This document shows positions 1 through 16,698 of a stretch of 64,000 nucleotides of DNA, in pieces. The position numbers and the translations under genes were made by a program. The first letter of the stretch is position 1. The number at the start of each line of letters is the position of its first letter. Under the pieces are notes generated by a model, which did not search any database, was not told the origin of the DNA, and saw nothing but the letters and a program-made list of their open reading frames with translations. The stretch comes from Punctularia strigosozonata HHB-11173 SS5 (taxonomy: Eukaryota > Basidiomycota > Agaricomycetes > Corticiales > Punctulariaceae): contig NW_006767439.1 in the NCBI RefSeq assembly GCF_000264995.1, positions 475,179-539,178 of the forward strand, written 5' to 3'.

Positions 1-1271
1 ACGCTCGGGCAATTCATGCTCAGAACGGCGATGTTCGGGAAACGTACGGATACCGAGACCAATCTCGCTCCGCGGAAGGCGGCTCGCGCTACGCCATATC
101 CGAAACTTGGCGATTCCCTGCGCGCGAACAAGAGAGAGCGCCGGTGGGCAGGTCCAGCACGTCTTCAAGTTTTAGCCTTGAATACGCCAGCCCTGATCAA
201 CCCGTTATCCCTCCTGTCTCCACGCTTGCTTCATCTCGTCCTTCGCGCCTGAGCCTTGCTGCCCCCGCCTCCACCCATGAAGACCGCCACCAATACGCGC
301 GAGGTGCTTCGCGGATGCACCGCGCTTTCTCTTCCACGGACGCCGGTCGTACCCCGCTACTCCTCAACGAAGCCCAATATCCGTATGGCGGGCACGTGCC
401 ATCTGTCCACGCTACCGATGCTTCCCCTCGTCCCCACTATGGCCAGCATGTCCGGCACGTCTCCGACACATATGTGTCAGGATCGACTAGTGGCCCGTAC
501 GCCTTGAATTCCAATTCTCTGCCTGGACATTATACCACGCCGATGACGGCCTGTAACGTATGGGTTGGCGATGAGCTACAACCCGCGCCCGAAGCTGCCA
601 TGGCCGACTACCCTCACCTCCCAACTCCCGTGCAGCCTCACTTTCAACAATCCGCTGCAGCATCAGCGCAAGCTGTTCCGGCACACTTGCAGGACATCTT
701 GGCTCCGTCACCGACCATCTACGCGCGCCCACCTGCAATAGCAGGGCATGTCTCGCCCGAGATGACCGCCGCTGACTACCGCGCGCCACGGCCTCAAACT
801 GACCTGCGAGACTACGGTCATGGCCGCGAGGTTCCGATCCGTACAGAGCTCTCGCCGCTGCAGGGGTATAATCTTCCCAGGCAACGCCTCGGCGCATCAG
901 GGGCGGGGTACGGGATACGGCCCACCGACGTTTACGACACCCCGTCATCCGCCTTGAACGAGCAGCTACCTGCATGGTCTCCCTCCACTGCGTCTGAGGT
1001 ACTTTCGGATACTCCCCGAAACACCTTGTTCCCGTCGCCTCCTAATACTGCTACGCTTATTCGAGCGCCGAGGTTAGCGCAAATCCCGCTGCCGATGTCG
1101 CCTGGCATAGCAGGTTCGTGGGCGATGCAGTCGACGCCCTCTTCTCACCCATCCGAGGTTGCGAACGCGGGATACGGGCAGCACTCCGGAGGAGGGCAGC
1201 ACGTCTTCCCCGAGCAGCTCGATCATGCACTCCTGAACCCAGATCAAGATTACATGTTCACTTTGGATTAG
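1..1271 (+). CDS. 3' part of an unrecognised Pro/Ser/Tyr-rich protein
   Basis: One reading frame is open from the left edge of the window to a TAG stop at 1269-1271, so this is the last exon of a gene that begins outside. The roughly 420 visible residues are low complexity: rich in Pro, Ser, Ala, Tyr and His, with no membrane segment, zinc finger or enzyme motif. The end is acidic and hydrophobic (LNPDQDYMFTLD). Such tails are common in fungal transcription factors, but no DNA-binding domain is visible here, so that is only a guess. The ATG at 144 is internal to the open frame and should not be taken as the start. Confidence 0.6.
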   Translation, partial: ARAIHAQNGDVRETYGYRDQSRSAEGGSRYAISETWRFPAREQERAPVGRSSTSSSFSLEYASPDQPVIPPVSTLASSRPSRLSLAAPASTHEDRHQYARGASRMHRAFSSTDAGRTPLLLNEAQYPYGGHVPSVHATDASPRPHYGQHVRHVSDTYVSGSTSGPYALNSNSLPGHYTTPMTACNVWVGDELQPAPEAAMADYPHLPTPVQPHFQQSAAASAQAVPAHLQDILAPSPTIYARPPAIAGHVSPEMTAADYRAPRPQTDLRDYGHGREVPIRTELSPLQGYNLPRQRLGASGAGYGIRPTDVYDTPSSALNEQLPAWSPSTASEVLSDTPRNTLFPSPPNTATLIRAPRLAQIPLPMSPGIAGSWAMQSTPSSHPSEVANAGYGQHSGGGQHVFPEQLDHALLNPDQDYMFTLD

Positions 1272-2221
1272 CGATGTGGCGGACGTCGTGGCGGATGCAA
1301 ATGAGAACATTATATCTGTTTATCGCCGAGCGCGAGAGTAATACTTCTTCCCAAGGATTTCTTGGGCAGCTGTGCCTTGTATAGTTCGCCCATAAGGGCT
1401 CTAAAATTGTACGAACAACGACCGAAATGATTGACGACTGCAAATGTACAATAGATGCTGCGACTCTGTACACGACTAATAACGACAATTCACGATGTAA
1501 TTTGTCATCTATCATCCATCATCTCATGGGGAGAAGGCACCCCGGGATTGTACTTCGTCAGTGAACTTTCCGTGTATGCACGCCAGATTTACATAACCTC
1601 TCCACGACGTCATTAGTTCATTGCACGGGTCACTGCAATACTGTACCAGTTGGTGGTTTGGGTACCCTTGTTATTTTCGTACTTCTCGATATGACCGTGT
1701 CACCATGATCGTGAAAATGATAAAAAGGCGACAGCAATTGCATAGGTTCGATGTGACATGACACCGCTACACAATACGTGAGCCCATGTCCTGTGGTCGC
1801 TAGGTTGAGATCTCCACGAACAATAGCTGCCCCATGCTCAGAGCGACCAGTCGACGACCAAGACGGACGCCAGAACCGTCAGCGGAGTTGCAATATCTCT
1901 GCCTCGTCTTTTGTCTCCCTCCACATTGCCCCCATTGTCGAGCCTCACGGCGACCACGAGCGAACGTTGCGCGAGAATTATCTGCGTGATAGGATCGATT
2001 CGTCGTTGCGCAAAGCACATGGCTCTTTTTGTCTTTCATGACCGCAAGGCAACGACGGAGCGCTGCGCTGGGTAGTTCCTCCTCGCCGGGGATGCTACGT
2101 TTTTGTGTTCGCGCATACTTAATGATCATGCCAGTGCTCTGCGTCTCCATCCCGCACTCCTACATCCCCATATCTTCATCCCAGTCATCTTTCAGTTATC
2201 GCATCGCTAGACGTTGCTGAC
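1272..2221. other. Intergenic, no gene seen
   Basis: AT-richer than its neighbours. Only short open frames without splice logic or recognisable protein. It holds the 3' flank of the gene to the left and the presumed promoter of the gene at 2222; a pyrimidine-rich stretch lies just before that ATG. Confidence 0.5.
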
Positions 2222-2748
2222 ATGTCTTCTGACGCTTCCACGAAACTCTCCCTGGAGGAGACCTTCCTTGCCGAGCGATACTGTGCCCTACTCAGCAAGG
2301 ACAGTAGGCAACTCATCTATGGACCCCCCACTTCCTATCGCACGACGTGGACCAAGGGTTCCAGACTCGCGAAAGCGGAGGACTACCTGCAGTATGCCGC
2401 CGGGCTCCTGCAGATCCACGGGTTTCATTTTCCTGTGGATGATCTCAAGAAGTTTGAGGTGGAATATGAACGGCAAGTTGTGTGCAGTTTGATGATACGC
2501 CTCCTATGACGCGCAACATCCAGGTTGACGAAGCTGGCTCCCGCTATGAACGCCTCCTTCGACCCGTTAGGATCCAAAACGCGAGACTACAAAAACGAGT
2601 GCAGGGAACTATTCATATGCATAGGGGTACGCGACCAAATTGCCAACGATATGAGTTTGGGCTGACATTCCGACAGGAAAAGGTCACGGATGTTGTACTT
2701 GAGGTCCTAGTACCGATTGTGAGCTCGGACCCGCCCCCACCGTATTGA
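2222..2748 (+). CDS. Small unrecognised protein, 3 exons
   Basis: ATG at 2222. The model is exons 2222-2476, 2534-2626 and 2677-2748, giving 139 residues with all junctions in frame. The N-terminal exon is charged and helical-looking and carries repeated Leu/Tyr positions (AERYCALLSKDSRQLIYGPP). The protein ends in a short proline run (SSDPPPPY). No domain is recognised. The acceptor of exon 2 is the weakest point; an alternative at 2524 would read a different frame. The next gene starts about 540 bp downstream on the same strand. The two could in principle be one gene, but the stop at 2746-2748 closes this model cleanly. Confidence 0.45.
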
Positions 2749-3288
2749 TTGATTATCTCTGTCCGTTGACCTGTATCGAAGAGGTCGCAAATAATGTACC
2801 ACCATCGATGCGTTGCTTTACCCAACATCGTGCTTGGCAACATGTACCCCTAATACTTTACTACACACTATAATTTGAACGCGGTCACATCGTTTCCAGT
2901 CTGTCCACCCACGAGCAGCTCCATCCAGACGACATTGGACAAACCTCTGATCCTTTATAAGTAATACTAATACTTAATGACGTGAGCGAGGCTGGTCTGA
3001 ACGCACGTGTTTGCGGCCTTATTCCGAGCTTGAGCTTCAACCTCCTTCGATACGACTGCTTGCGTTGTTCAATGCTGTCCGCGGCCATGGCAACTCTCAT
3101 GCAGACTGCAGTCAGACAATGCGTCGGCATGCGTCCTGGGGCACTATGTCGTTATCTACTACTAGCTTCTGCGCCTTGTATTTTGGAGATGTCGTCGACC
3201 ACGGTCCTTCAAAAGCGAGCAGCTCCAGAGCGATATACTGCACCTTACCCAAACCTCTCGATACTCTACCGAAAACCGGCAGTCAGAC

Positions 3289-4654
3289 ATGCAGAAAGCG
3301 ACAACTCGCAAAGGCGACGATCGCTCTCAAGGGCGGCGTTCATACATGGTCGGCGTTCACGAAGTGCTCGAAGTGCTTTTGGATTTGCCCGAAGGGCATC
3401 CCTTCAGGAAGCCGCTTACCGACGAGCTGACAAAGTGAGATACTTACCTTTCGAGCTACGCATCGGGAAGAAGGTGATAAATCATTGCAGTATACAATCA
3501 TTACGCGAGAAGATCCTTGCCATGGACCCGGACGTCGACGAAGAAAAATACGGTCGTGATGCATACCGACTAACACTCGTTGGCCAGGTCAGGGTTCAAC
3601 ACAATTCACATGGGTGTGCTCCTTACCTTCGATCTTCGGAATAGCTGATGCGCGATTGCATCGATATGGGTTTCCTGGGACTGGATGTGGGCTTATTGGA
3701 CGGATCCGACCTTCACTTCGATCCGTCGGCTGCGGTTGACTCAATACCCCGAGGTATGTTCAATCATACCATTCTTTAATCACAGAGTCCCCAACTATAT
3801 GCAGATCGTCCGAAGGCATTATTCGAACCAACAAGGTCCCTAACCGAATCTACCAACCAGCCCACACTCGCATCTTCCGCGGTTGACCCTCATTCAACTT
3901 CAAGCGCAGGTGACACGCGTCCCTCCTCAGACAGTCAGTCATATACCCCCGAGACTGCAGCCTTCCGTCCGCCGCTCCGTCGCGTAACAGCGCGCCCGCT
4001 GTCCTCACATCCTGAACCGCGCACACCCGCACGTCGGCAGCAGGAATCTGGAAACCCGATTGCTTGCCCCAACTCAGAATCGGCGTTGAATGCCCAGCGA
4101 AGGCAGACACTCGCTGATCCCGGGCATGTTCATGTCACAATGAACGGAGATGAGTTCCAGGGTGGCTTCATTCCATACGTCCTTGGTATGTCCTGGACAG
4201 TAATATCCTCCTACCCGTTAACTTATCATCTCTCTCAGCTGACAGACAACCTTACGCGTGGCCCCAGCATGCATACGAGCGGCAACCCATGCTACGCACT
4301 TGGCGAGACGAGGATGGCTACCTGAATTTTGTCGTCGTGGAGTCGGACTCTTCGTCCGCAGCCGCCGGTCGCATTCCCCGTAGCCTGTTCGACACCCAAA
4401 ACAGCGAGCAGTTTCTTGAGTTCGCTCATGCGAATACCCCGCGACCTTATCGCCCAAGTGGGCCTGGACCAGAGCATCCGCGAAACCGACAGAATGCCCC
4501 CAACCGCCCGATGACGCTCGCTGAGCCTGTAGTGCACAATGCCCCTGGGTCGTGTAGCACGACGACACTCCCTCCTGCAGGCAGCTTGTTGTTTGAGATT
4601 CCACCTTCTCACAATACCTCCGCCCAGCCTTGGGCATATGTTGAAACTTATTAG
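3289..4654 (+). CDS. Unrecognised protein, 5 exons, disordered C-terminal half
   Basis: The model is exons 3289-3434, 3491-3587, 3645-3753, 3805-4185 and 4239-4654, giving 382 residues with every junction in frame, which is good evidence that the gene is real. The first 120 residues are compact and helical (VHEVLEVLLDLPEGHPFRKP; later LVGQLMRDCIDMGFLGLDVG). The rest is rich in Ser, Pro, Arg and Thr and probably disordered, with one short ordered patch (RTWRDEDGYLNFVVVESDSS). I do not recognise a family. The start is uncertain: upstream frames are also open, so an earlier exon may exist. Confidence 0.55.
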
Positions 4655-4971
4655 AAGACATGTTCCACTATTGTAGGGATTGTTCGCCCGTTCATTCTCC
4701 GCATGTATACCCAAGTACGTCGAACTCACTACGATTGCTCTGATTGCTATGGCTCCAGCACTAATCTTATGTACATGTATACCGCGGATAGCGCGATTAT
4801 AAGTTGCGCGAGTCCAATTCTGTGCGATATCCAGAAGTCCGGTGGTACAGTAGTGGATCCAACAAACTGCGAATCATGCTGTACTCGTACAAGACTTGGA
4901 AGCATTCGTCGAGTACTCTGCTGCGTGCAGAGCGAGACACAAGCGCAGACATGAGATTTGGGGTATTGGAC

Positions 4972-6382
<1,411 letters not shown>

Positions 6383-7587
6383 TATTTTATCCTGCACGGA
6401 ACGTGTCTACGCTTTCAAGTAATGCAATGTCTACTTAAAAGATAGCAGGGGCTCTGAAGGAGATGCAAGGGTAGTGATATAATGGAACTGGTATGAATGA
6501 ACACGCCAAACGTGCGATCGCAACACAATGCAAGGGGGAACTGGGCCCGGAGATGGGCAGCGTCGGGGTAAAGAAACTGAGGCGGTGAAACCAGAGGCCA
6601 GCAGGTCAGAGTACAGCATATAAGTGCGTGCACCACTGAATCGAGTCATCCTTTTTCATGTATCAGAAAATGGAACATTTTTGATGGCTGACGGTTGCGC
6701 AGTTGCTTAGGTGATCGAAGGGCCATGCGCAAGATAACTCGGGGTGATTCGACCGAATACGCTACCCAAAGGCCAATAATAGCAGAGTGACCTCCAGAGT
6801 GTACGGCAAGTTGTAGAGGAAAGAACCAGAACATGCGCAGGTGAACGCGGCGAAGGACGTCGTCGGAACAGCAGGTATCATGACGTCAAACTTACAATTG
6901 CACGAGGTTACATGCATTATCATACCATTTAACAGAAATCGTGCGCAAGCATACGGGAGTGAGATAGAGAAGAATATTGTCATCGTGGAGGTAAACTAGG
7001 TTCAGAGTACAAGCGACTAGTATCGAGCGTAGGCGTGGCGGCAGTTGCGTAATTGGCGGGGCGAAAGACGTGTGTAAGGTGGCGAACAACAACGGTGCAG
7101 TTGCATCTAAGGCGATGTACGTCCACGGCCGGCGAGGGGTTTAACATGCGCGTCGTCAAGAGCGTATGTCTGCTTGGGTCGGATGAGGGATAGAAATGAG
7201 CGGCAGTATCGCGTAATCGAAAAAACGAGGGGAACGGGGAAATGCGGGGGAGGAGGGGATAGGTGTTCTGTTCGAGTCCGAATGCGCCGCACGCCTGCTG
7301 CTGCATCGTTCGCTCGTTTTATCTCGCCCTTGCGTGAGCTTGCCGCTTCGGCGACCAGCAGCCGCAACAGCACGGTCGGAGTGCCCTCTCCTGCGCGGAG
7401 CACGCGCCTGGGTCGGATGTTCATCGTACCCGATCGCGCCGCACACTCTGCCTTTGCCACCATTCACATCACCGCCGCTCTCGCACGTGCATCCTATTCG
7501 CCACCTTAATGGGGAGGTGAGACGCAAACAGACCAGGAAATAAAAACGGAAGGATATATGAGACAACATGGCGGCGCAAGCCGCAGT
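6383..7587. other. Spacer between PP1 copies A and B
   Basis: About 1.2 kb with no convincing gene. It holds the presumed promoter of copy A and the 3' flank of copy B. Open frames here are short and have no recognisable protein. I could not see a leftover PP1 fragment. Confidence 0.5.
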
Positions 7588-9102
<1,515 letters not shown>

Positions 9103-10257
9103 TATCTCCCCGCGTGTCGTTTGCGTATGTGTTTGAGGCCCGATTGCGAGCAAAGGGTGGTGCGTTCGGTTGTGTGTGTGCTTGGCGGGCGAGACGCCGA
9201 GGGAGTGATGAGTGCGGTGTCAGGCAAGCCGCGGCGGGGCGGACTCTGTCTTTTCGGAAATTTCTCCTCTACGAAACGTCCGCGGCGTGCCCGTATGCTG
9301 GCAGTTGCGAGAGCTGCCTGAAACGCAAAATCGATTTGAGTGGGTGCAGGGGGCTCGGGGAGAGGTAGAAGATAAACAACTCCTTCCCACGACCGGCACT
9401 CACGTAGTGATTTAGCCCAGTGAGCTTTGCGAAGGAACGGCTGGACACGGGCAGAGGTCGTTCAAAACTCGTCAATTTGCCCGGCAAACGGTACACGCAG
9501 CAATACTTTACAGGCACAGGATGGGGTCCATACTCGACACTCCTATAGGTTGCGCACAGAAGAGACAAATCTAATACGGGCCTAGGCTTGATGACACACG
9601 CTCCACCTCCATTCGTTAGATAACAGCCACGACACCCAAGCCGTGCTTCCGCGGTAGCGGAACTGTAGTCCTTGGAAGAGCCTGGCACAGAATGACTGCA
9701 CCAATGCACTCACGCGTCCCGGTGCTGCTTTGCGTCGTAAGCTACGGGCTAAGCCCGGTACAGGTCTGGACCCGCCAGCTCAGGCGTTCTCTGATCCAGA
9801 TCCAAGATTCAACAACGCGCCCGCGGTAAACAAAAGCGAAGTTCGCACCTCCGTTGCCGCGGGGTGCATTCCAGGGCAAGTCCATATGCAAGGACATGCA
9901 CCCCAGGACGGTCGGACAACCACAGGCGCCTTCCGGGACTGTGACTTGCCCAGTGACTCGTTGAGCAGCCGAAGTGTTTGGATTGCACATCCTCTCCTGC
10001 TCGACAAAACGCGGCGCGTTCTCGGCATTCGCTTTGTTCCTGTTAGTTTCCTTCCGCTTCGTTCATCCAATCATCCCTCCTCGGCGCAAAGAGAGGCCAC
10101 GACTCCTTGGAGTGGAATCGGCGCCTGTATTATGGGGGGGGGGGTGGAGGTTAATCCACATTATATTCCGTATTGTCCGTCCGCCTTTGCAGCGATGCGG
10201 CATTGTCTTCCTCGCCCACCGCGTCCAGCGCGCAGGCTCGTCGAGCCCGTGGAAAAG
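9103..10257. other. Spacer between PP1 copies B and C
   Basis: About 1.15 kb. It includes the copy B promoter and the copy C 3' flank. A minus-strand frame open over 9269-9709 shows no recognisable protein and no splice partner. An 11-base G run lies at 10134-10144. Confidence 0.45.
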
Positions 10258-11617
<1,360 letters not shown>

Positions 11618-12252
11618 GCTTTGCGTCGGTCCCGAAAGCGTGTCGCTTCGTGAAGTAAGTTGCTTTGACGAGGTGCTTTGAGCCACGAACGGCGTCCGGA
11701 TAGGTTGTGGGAGAAGAGTGAGCGTTGTCCCGAGTGTAGCCTAGCAGCGGGGTCCCTTGATATCGCAGTGCAATAGCTCAAGCCAAGATCCTTGTTAGCT
11801 TTTCGCAGAGTCCCGGATGAAGCCCGATGGCGAGAGCGCGCAATTCGCTCTGGTCTGGCTTGGTCACGTACAGTGGCGAGCTCGAAAATAGCACAATGGG
11901 ACTAGTTGGCACCGGTCTTCCGGCGATCATTCCCCGACGATCCCAGGTCATTCTTTAGTCTGAGGGGCGATGTACAACAGCTAGCTCTGTTCTTACACGT
12001 ATTACAACGATGGGTGATCTAACAAGAGGCTATACGAGGGAGCGTAGGATAAGTAGTTGCAAATGATTGCCGGTGAACGTTGGATGGATGAGAGTCGTGA
12101 ATGCCATGCCATGCCTTTGTTCGAGTCCGTGACTGGAAGACCTGAACGTGTGTACACAAACAGAACAGATGTTGATATTACTGGCACAAAGGACTTGTCG
12201 TTTCTCGTAGCCGGGGGTATCGCGCAGGACATTTGGGTCTGCTGTGCCAATG
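11618..12252. other. Spacer upstream of PP1 copy C and 3' flank of the PH gene
   Basis: Presumed promoter of copy C on the right of its ATG, then the 3' flank of the PH-domain gene. No coding signal seen. Confidence 0.4.
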
Positions 12253-15200
12253 CTACCGCGCCGCATGTGAGGGCTGGGCGACCGGTATGCCGTTCTCGTC
12301 TCGCTCGGCGCGGGCGCGCTCCGAGGCGCCAGCGTTGTCGGCGCCAGAGGAATTCTGAGTGCGGGCCTGGTCTTCGGGACGCCGAGCTCTGCGTCTCCTC
12401 CTCCTGCATAGTCATAGTCAGCGAACGCGTCAAACATGGAGTAGACGACGCCAACCTCGGGAAGAGCGGCCCTTTGGGCATGGGCCTTTCGTCTATGTCG
12501 AGCGCGATGTTCTGAGCAGCTTGGAAACCCTATTGAGAGTTGTCATTACGAGTCATTCCTGACCATCACAGAAGCGCGTAGATGCATACCTCTATCCAAT
12601 CCACTACGCCCGACACATCTGGTGCCTGCAACAAGAATTGCTCGCCCTCCATCCTCACTCGAATCACGTTCTTCCTCTTCACGTAGTCGCTCCCGAGCCC
12701 ACTCTCCGCGTGCTGCATCGTATACTCCCTGATAAGGTACTTCCTGTCCGGAATGGGTATTGCCTGTGACTTCTCCGTAGCAAGGTCAAGCCGGCTCTGG
12801 CTGCTCGCCATCGTGGAGCCCGTGGGCGAGGTAGGCGAGTTCGCCGGGGGCGAAGTGGTCGAAATGCGCGAGCGCGAATCGCCCATGCTCGACATGCTCG
12901 TCCGGCTTGTGGCGCTCGTGACGTGTCCCGAGGACGCGCTGCCGCTGATATAGCCCGAACTGCTCCCAGATGTCGATCGCGCGGCCGAGAAGGAGCTCCG
13001 TCCCTGCCTGGACCCATCTCCGGGTATGTCAATGCTACTCCGTGATCCCGGACTCGCCGCCCTCGACGGATGCAACAACGTGGATGCCAAACTCCTCGAG
13101 CTCCGCATCCTTGAACCCGCCTCTTGCTGCTGCTGTGGGCTCTCCTGAACGGTAACAGGAGACTGACTCGCGTTCGCCGAATCATCATTAGCTTTCGGAT
13201 CCCTAACGAGTTCCGTCTGCGCTTGAGCCTGTGTCCCCTGGCTCTGAGACCGCACGGCAGTCGAGAGCGGCGCGACGATGGTTGAGTCTCCAACACCGAC
13301 TTTTTTCTCCCACCACTGGCCGACGCGCTTGACCGTGTTGCCGCTCGGGGGCGGTTCGTATATCCTAAACACCGTGCCCTCCAGCTCGCACACCACCCTG
13401 CACAAAATCCAATAAGCATCCCGACGGGGTCCCCCTCAGATTGGCTAGCACGTGATCACTTACCTCCTCCACTTGCGATCCCTCGCCTGCACGCCCGCGC
13501 TCTCGAACTCCAACTTCCTAGGCATAAGACCGACAAGATGTAAGCTATTCGTATATGGCGGCAGCTTCTCTGCGCCCTCGTCGTCCCGCGGCTGTATACC
13601 CGTGAATCCCCTGCGCATCTTGACCGGGAACGGCGCGAACGCAGGGTACGGCGGCGGTGGCGCCGACGGGTTCGTGAACGTCGGCATCGACCCGCGGCGC
13701 TTCAACGTCGCGTGCGGGCTCTGCGACGCGGCGGCTGTCGAGGTCGACGCCTGGGGGTCGTCGAAGATGGTCCCGCGCTGACGGCCAGGGCTCAAGAGGT
13801 CTACCATGCTCTTGCTCGCGTGGTGCGTCAAGCTGGGCCTATTGGAGTCCGCGCCCAGGCGCGGGCTGGTGGGCAGGGGCAGCGCAGGGGAACGAAGGCT
13901 CGACGGCGAATCACTGAGTTGTCTTTCCGGCTCCGGAGGGAGCGGCACGTCCGCCTGGCGCGGAGTCGTCGACGGCGACTCGCTCGCCGCACTCCTCTTG
14001 CGTTCCCGTCCCTGCGATGATCCTTGTTGTTGTCGCTGTTCCTGTGGCTGTTTCGGCGAGGAGAAGTAGTCCATCATCTTGCCCGGTTTTGGCGTCGCAG
14101 CTCCTAATCCGCTCAATACCCGCGTCGGCTTCAGAGCACCTAGGTCCAAGCGCGGTGTGCGGAGCCCACGGCTTTCGCGCTCCCTCTGCCGCCCACTCTC
14201 GGCACCTTCTGTCGTGCCCGAATCGCTGTCGTCGTGCTCCATGTCTTCCTCGTCGCTGTCCAGCGCGGCGTTGCCGTGGTCGGCGCTATCGTCCTCCTCT
14301 TCCTCCTCACGCACACCGCTGCTCCCCGCCAGGCTCAGCCGTGGCATGCTCCTAAGCCGCGCAGCGTTTTGAGGGCGAGGGGGCGCTGCCTCCGCTTGAG
14401 TCGTTGGCGGAAGTGGGGGCAGCGTTAGAATAGGCATTAGCGGTTGTCGTATAGTGATGCTAGGACTCAGACGGGCCCCGCCCGTGAGCTCATTCAGGGT
14501 CAACCGCGAAAAGCTCCCGCTGGCCGGTAATGGGCGTGGGGACGGAAGGGTGAACGACGGAGCGCCGGCTCGACGGATATGTGAGGGAAGAGTTTGGGAT
14601 TGGGTCAGTGTCTGTGGCACGCTGGACTGGCGGGGAACAGTCTCGATCATAGAGTGGACAGAAGGTTCGAGGTTATGAGAACCTTGGCCCGGGATGGAAA
14701 AGGGGTCAGGGATGGGTGTTTGATTCTTGTTGAGGAGGATGGAAGGTGGGCGCTGATTGTTGAGAGGTCGTGGCGTGGGCGTCGAGTCTGAAGAGGAGGG
14801 AGTGCTCTTGTCGGGGAGTGCGAGCTTCACTTGACGCGCCACGGGCGAGGCGGTCGGCGTCGACGGTGATGCAGGCGTCGACACAATGCTCGGTGCGGGG
14901 ACGCTTGGTGGAGATGCGGGTGCGATAACGTCATTCGTCACAGGTCGCGGGGAATCATCAATGCTGGCGTTTGTGAATGTCTTAAGCTCGTGGTCAATTC
15001 CAAGGCCTTCGGACACGAGGAGTGATGGAATGCGCGGTGCCGCACCCCCTCTCGATCCCTGATTAGACTGTCGGCTTCCCGGGGAACTTCGAGAATACGC
15101 GACTGGAGGCGGTGGCGGCTGCGCCGGTTTCCCATTGGGGATCGCGGGTGCAGCCGGGATAGGAGACTGTCCGTGCACGTCGGGAGATGATTGCATTGTA

Positions 15201-15733
15201 TTCGCAGAGCCATTGGTATGTTTACTGCTGGCTGACGAGGTACCTTCAGTACGATGGTTGGTGGCCGGCTTTGGCGTCGTAGCCGATGGTCTGAGCCTCG
15301 GCGCAGATACGGAGGGCGTGATCCTCTCGTCTCGAGAGCGCGTCCTTCCAAACGAAAAGGACGAGCGACTGATCGCTATCCTGAATGAACTTCCCCGAGG
15401 CGAGGACGGGACATCGGTATCGGACGAGTTGACGCTGCTGGGTGCGCCATCCCCGCGGCCGGAAGGCAGACCGAGCACGGGTTGGGAAATGAATGGCTTC
15501 GGTCGTCCGTCCATGGACCTGTGCGCACGCCCGTACGGGTTGTTGGCGTCCGCAGCGTCCATGCCCGAGCCTTTGCGCTTGCGTCCGACGCTCGCGATTT
15601 TCTTGAACACGCTGAAGCGCGCCTGCGCATGGGTCGAGCGAGCTTGGTAAACACATCACTATTGGCGCATGAAATTATGATCGCGCACCTGGGTCGCCGT
15701 CGCCGTGTCTGACTCGGTGGTCGTCGTCGGCAT
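12253..15733 (-). CDS. Large PH-domain protein (Skg3/Caf120-like)
   Basis: Exons on the minus strand: 15689-15733, 13464-15622, 12590-13397, 12456-12529 and 12253-12403, giving 1078 residues in frame. The first exon encodes [15 protein letters not shown] and joins to [18 protein letters not shown]. About 690 Ser/Pro-rich residues follow, with an acidic patch ([12 protein letters not shown]). Near residue 720 comes a pleckstrin-homology half ([20 protein letters not shown]). After a Ser-rich insert of about 170 residues the second half follows ([20 protein letters not shown], then [20 protein letters not shown]). It ends with a basic stretch ([17 protein letters not shown]). In yeast, PH proteins of this type (Skg3, Caf120) act at the bud neck and cortex. 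The family assignment is from memory of the motif; PH itself is clear. Confidence 0.82.
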
Positions 15734-16698
15734 GGTTGGAGGCGTCGTGTGCGTTGTTGTGTCTATTGATGAGGATAGGGTGGCATGGATTACGGGAACT
15801 TGGAGCAGGACGCGGCGGGTGGAGGATGGCGGCAGAACCGCAGGACGGCCCAATGGCGTCACATCGCTGACACGAAAATAGGGACAAGCCCGGATCTCAA
15901 CCAACAAGGCTCACCATCGACCCTTACGCCACGGCCAACAATCTCCCGAATCCATCTTTGCCCACTACATATGTTACGTTCGAGCGTCCTGCATTATCCA
16001 TCGGCGGCACATTGTACACATGCTCATTCTCGTGATTTGTACCACGAAGGAGCATGTTTGTCAGTGTCTATACGTCGCCGAATCGATGGCGCTCGAGATC
16101 TCCATTTTAGCGGAGCTGTTCAGGTTTGACCCCACGTTAAGTATCCAAGTCAAACCCAGCAGGAGGCGGCATGACGCACCCGTGGCGAGGCGAGTGTATG
16201 CTCACTATCACACCGCAGCAAAATACCCCACTATGACCATACAACTACGACATCCGGAACATGGTAGCTATCAATAAACCAATTCATTCGATGTCGGGAC
16301 CATGAGCAGCAACAGCGAGGAAGCGTGGTATCCAGTCTTTTCCGCTGTATATTCGAACAGATGAGATACTCTAGACATGAGGATGTGCGCACGGAAGCCA
16401 CGAAACACGCACAGAAGCTTCTTGCACGACGATCCCAGGCAAAGACAGCAAGCCGAGTGCACATCTTTCATTTTAACCAGAACGACTGAATTGATTTCCC
16501 ACTATGAAATAAGGACTGGGTAAGGACTGTGGAGAGATGTACTTCGAGGAACGTCCTTCTCGATCTGTACATGTGGTATTATATCTGTGTTTAAACCAAA
16601 AGAGATGAAAGAGCGGTAACGTCATAGCAAAATAGCAAAACAGCGCGGTCCCCGTTCAGTAAATGTCCATAGTGCTGATGATGGTGGAGGTGGGACCT
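15734..16698. other. Intergenic between PH gene start and GH3 gene end
   Basis: AT-rich, short frames only. It contains the PH gene promoter next to 15733 and the 3' flank of the GH3 gene. Nothing else seen. Confidence 0.45.

Noticed and set aside
12030-12437. Alternative C-terminal frames of the PH gene
   Set aside because: A 52 bp GT-AG intron at 12404-12455 gives the conserved [11 protein letters not shown] ending and explains why several frames look open.
15608-15610. Start of the PH protein at 15610
   Set aside because: The codon is GTG, and a splice acceptor plus an upstream ATG exon (15689-15733) fits better.
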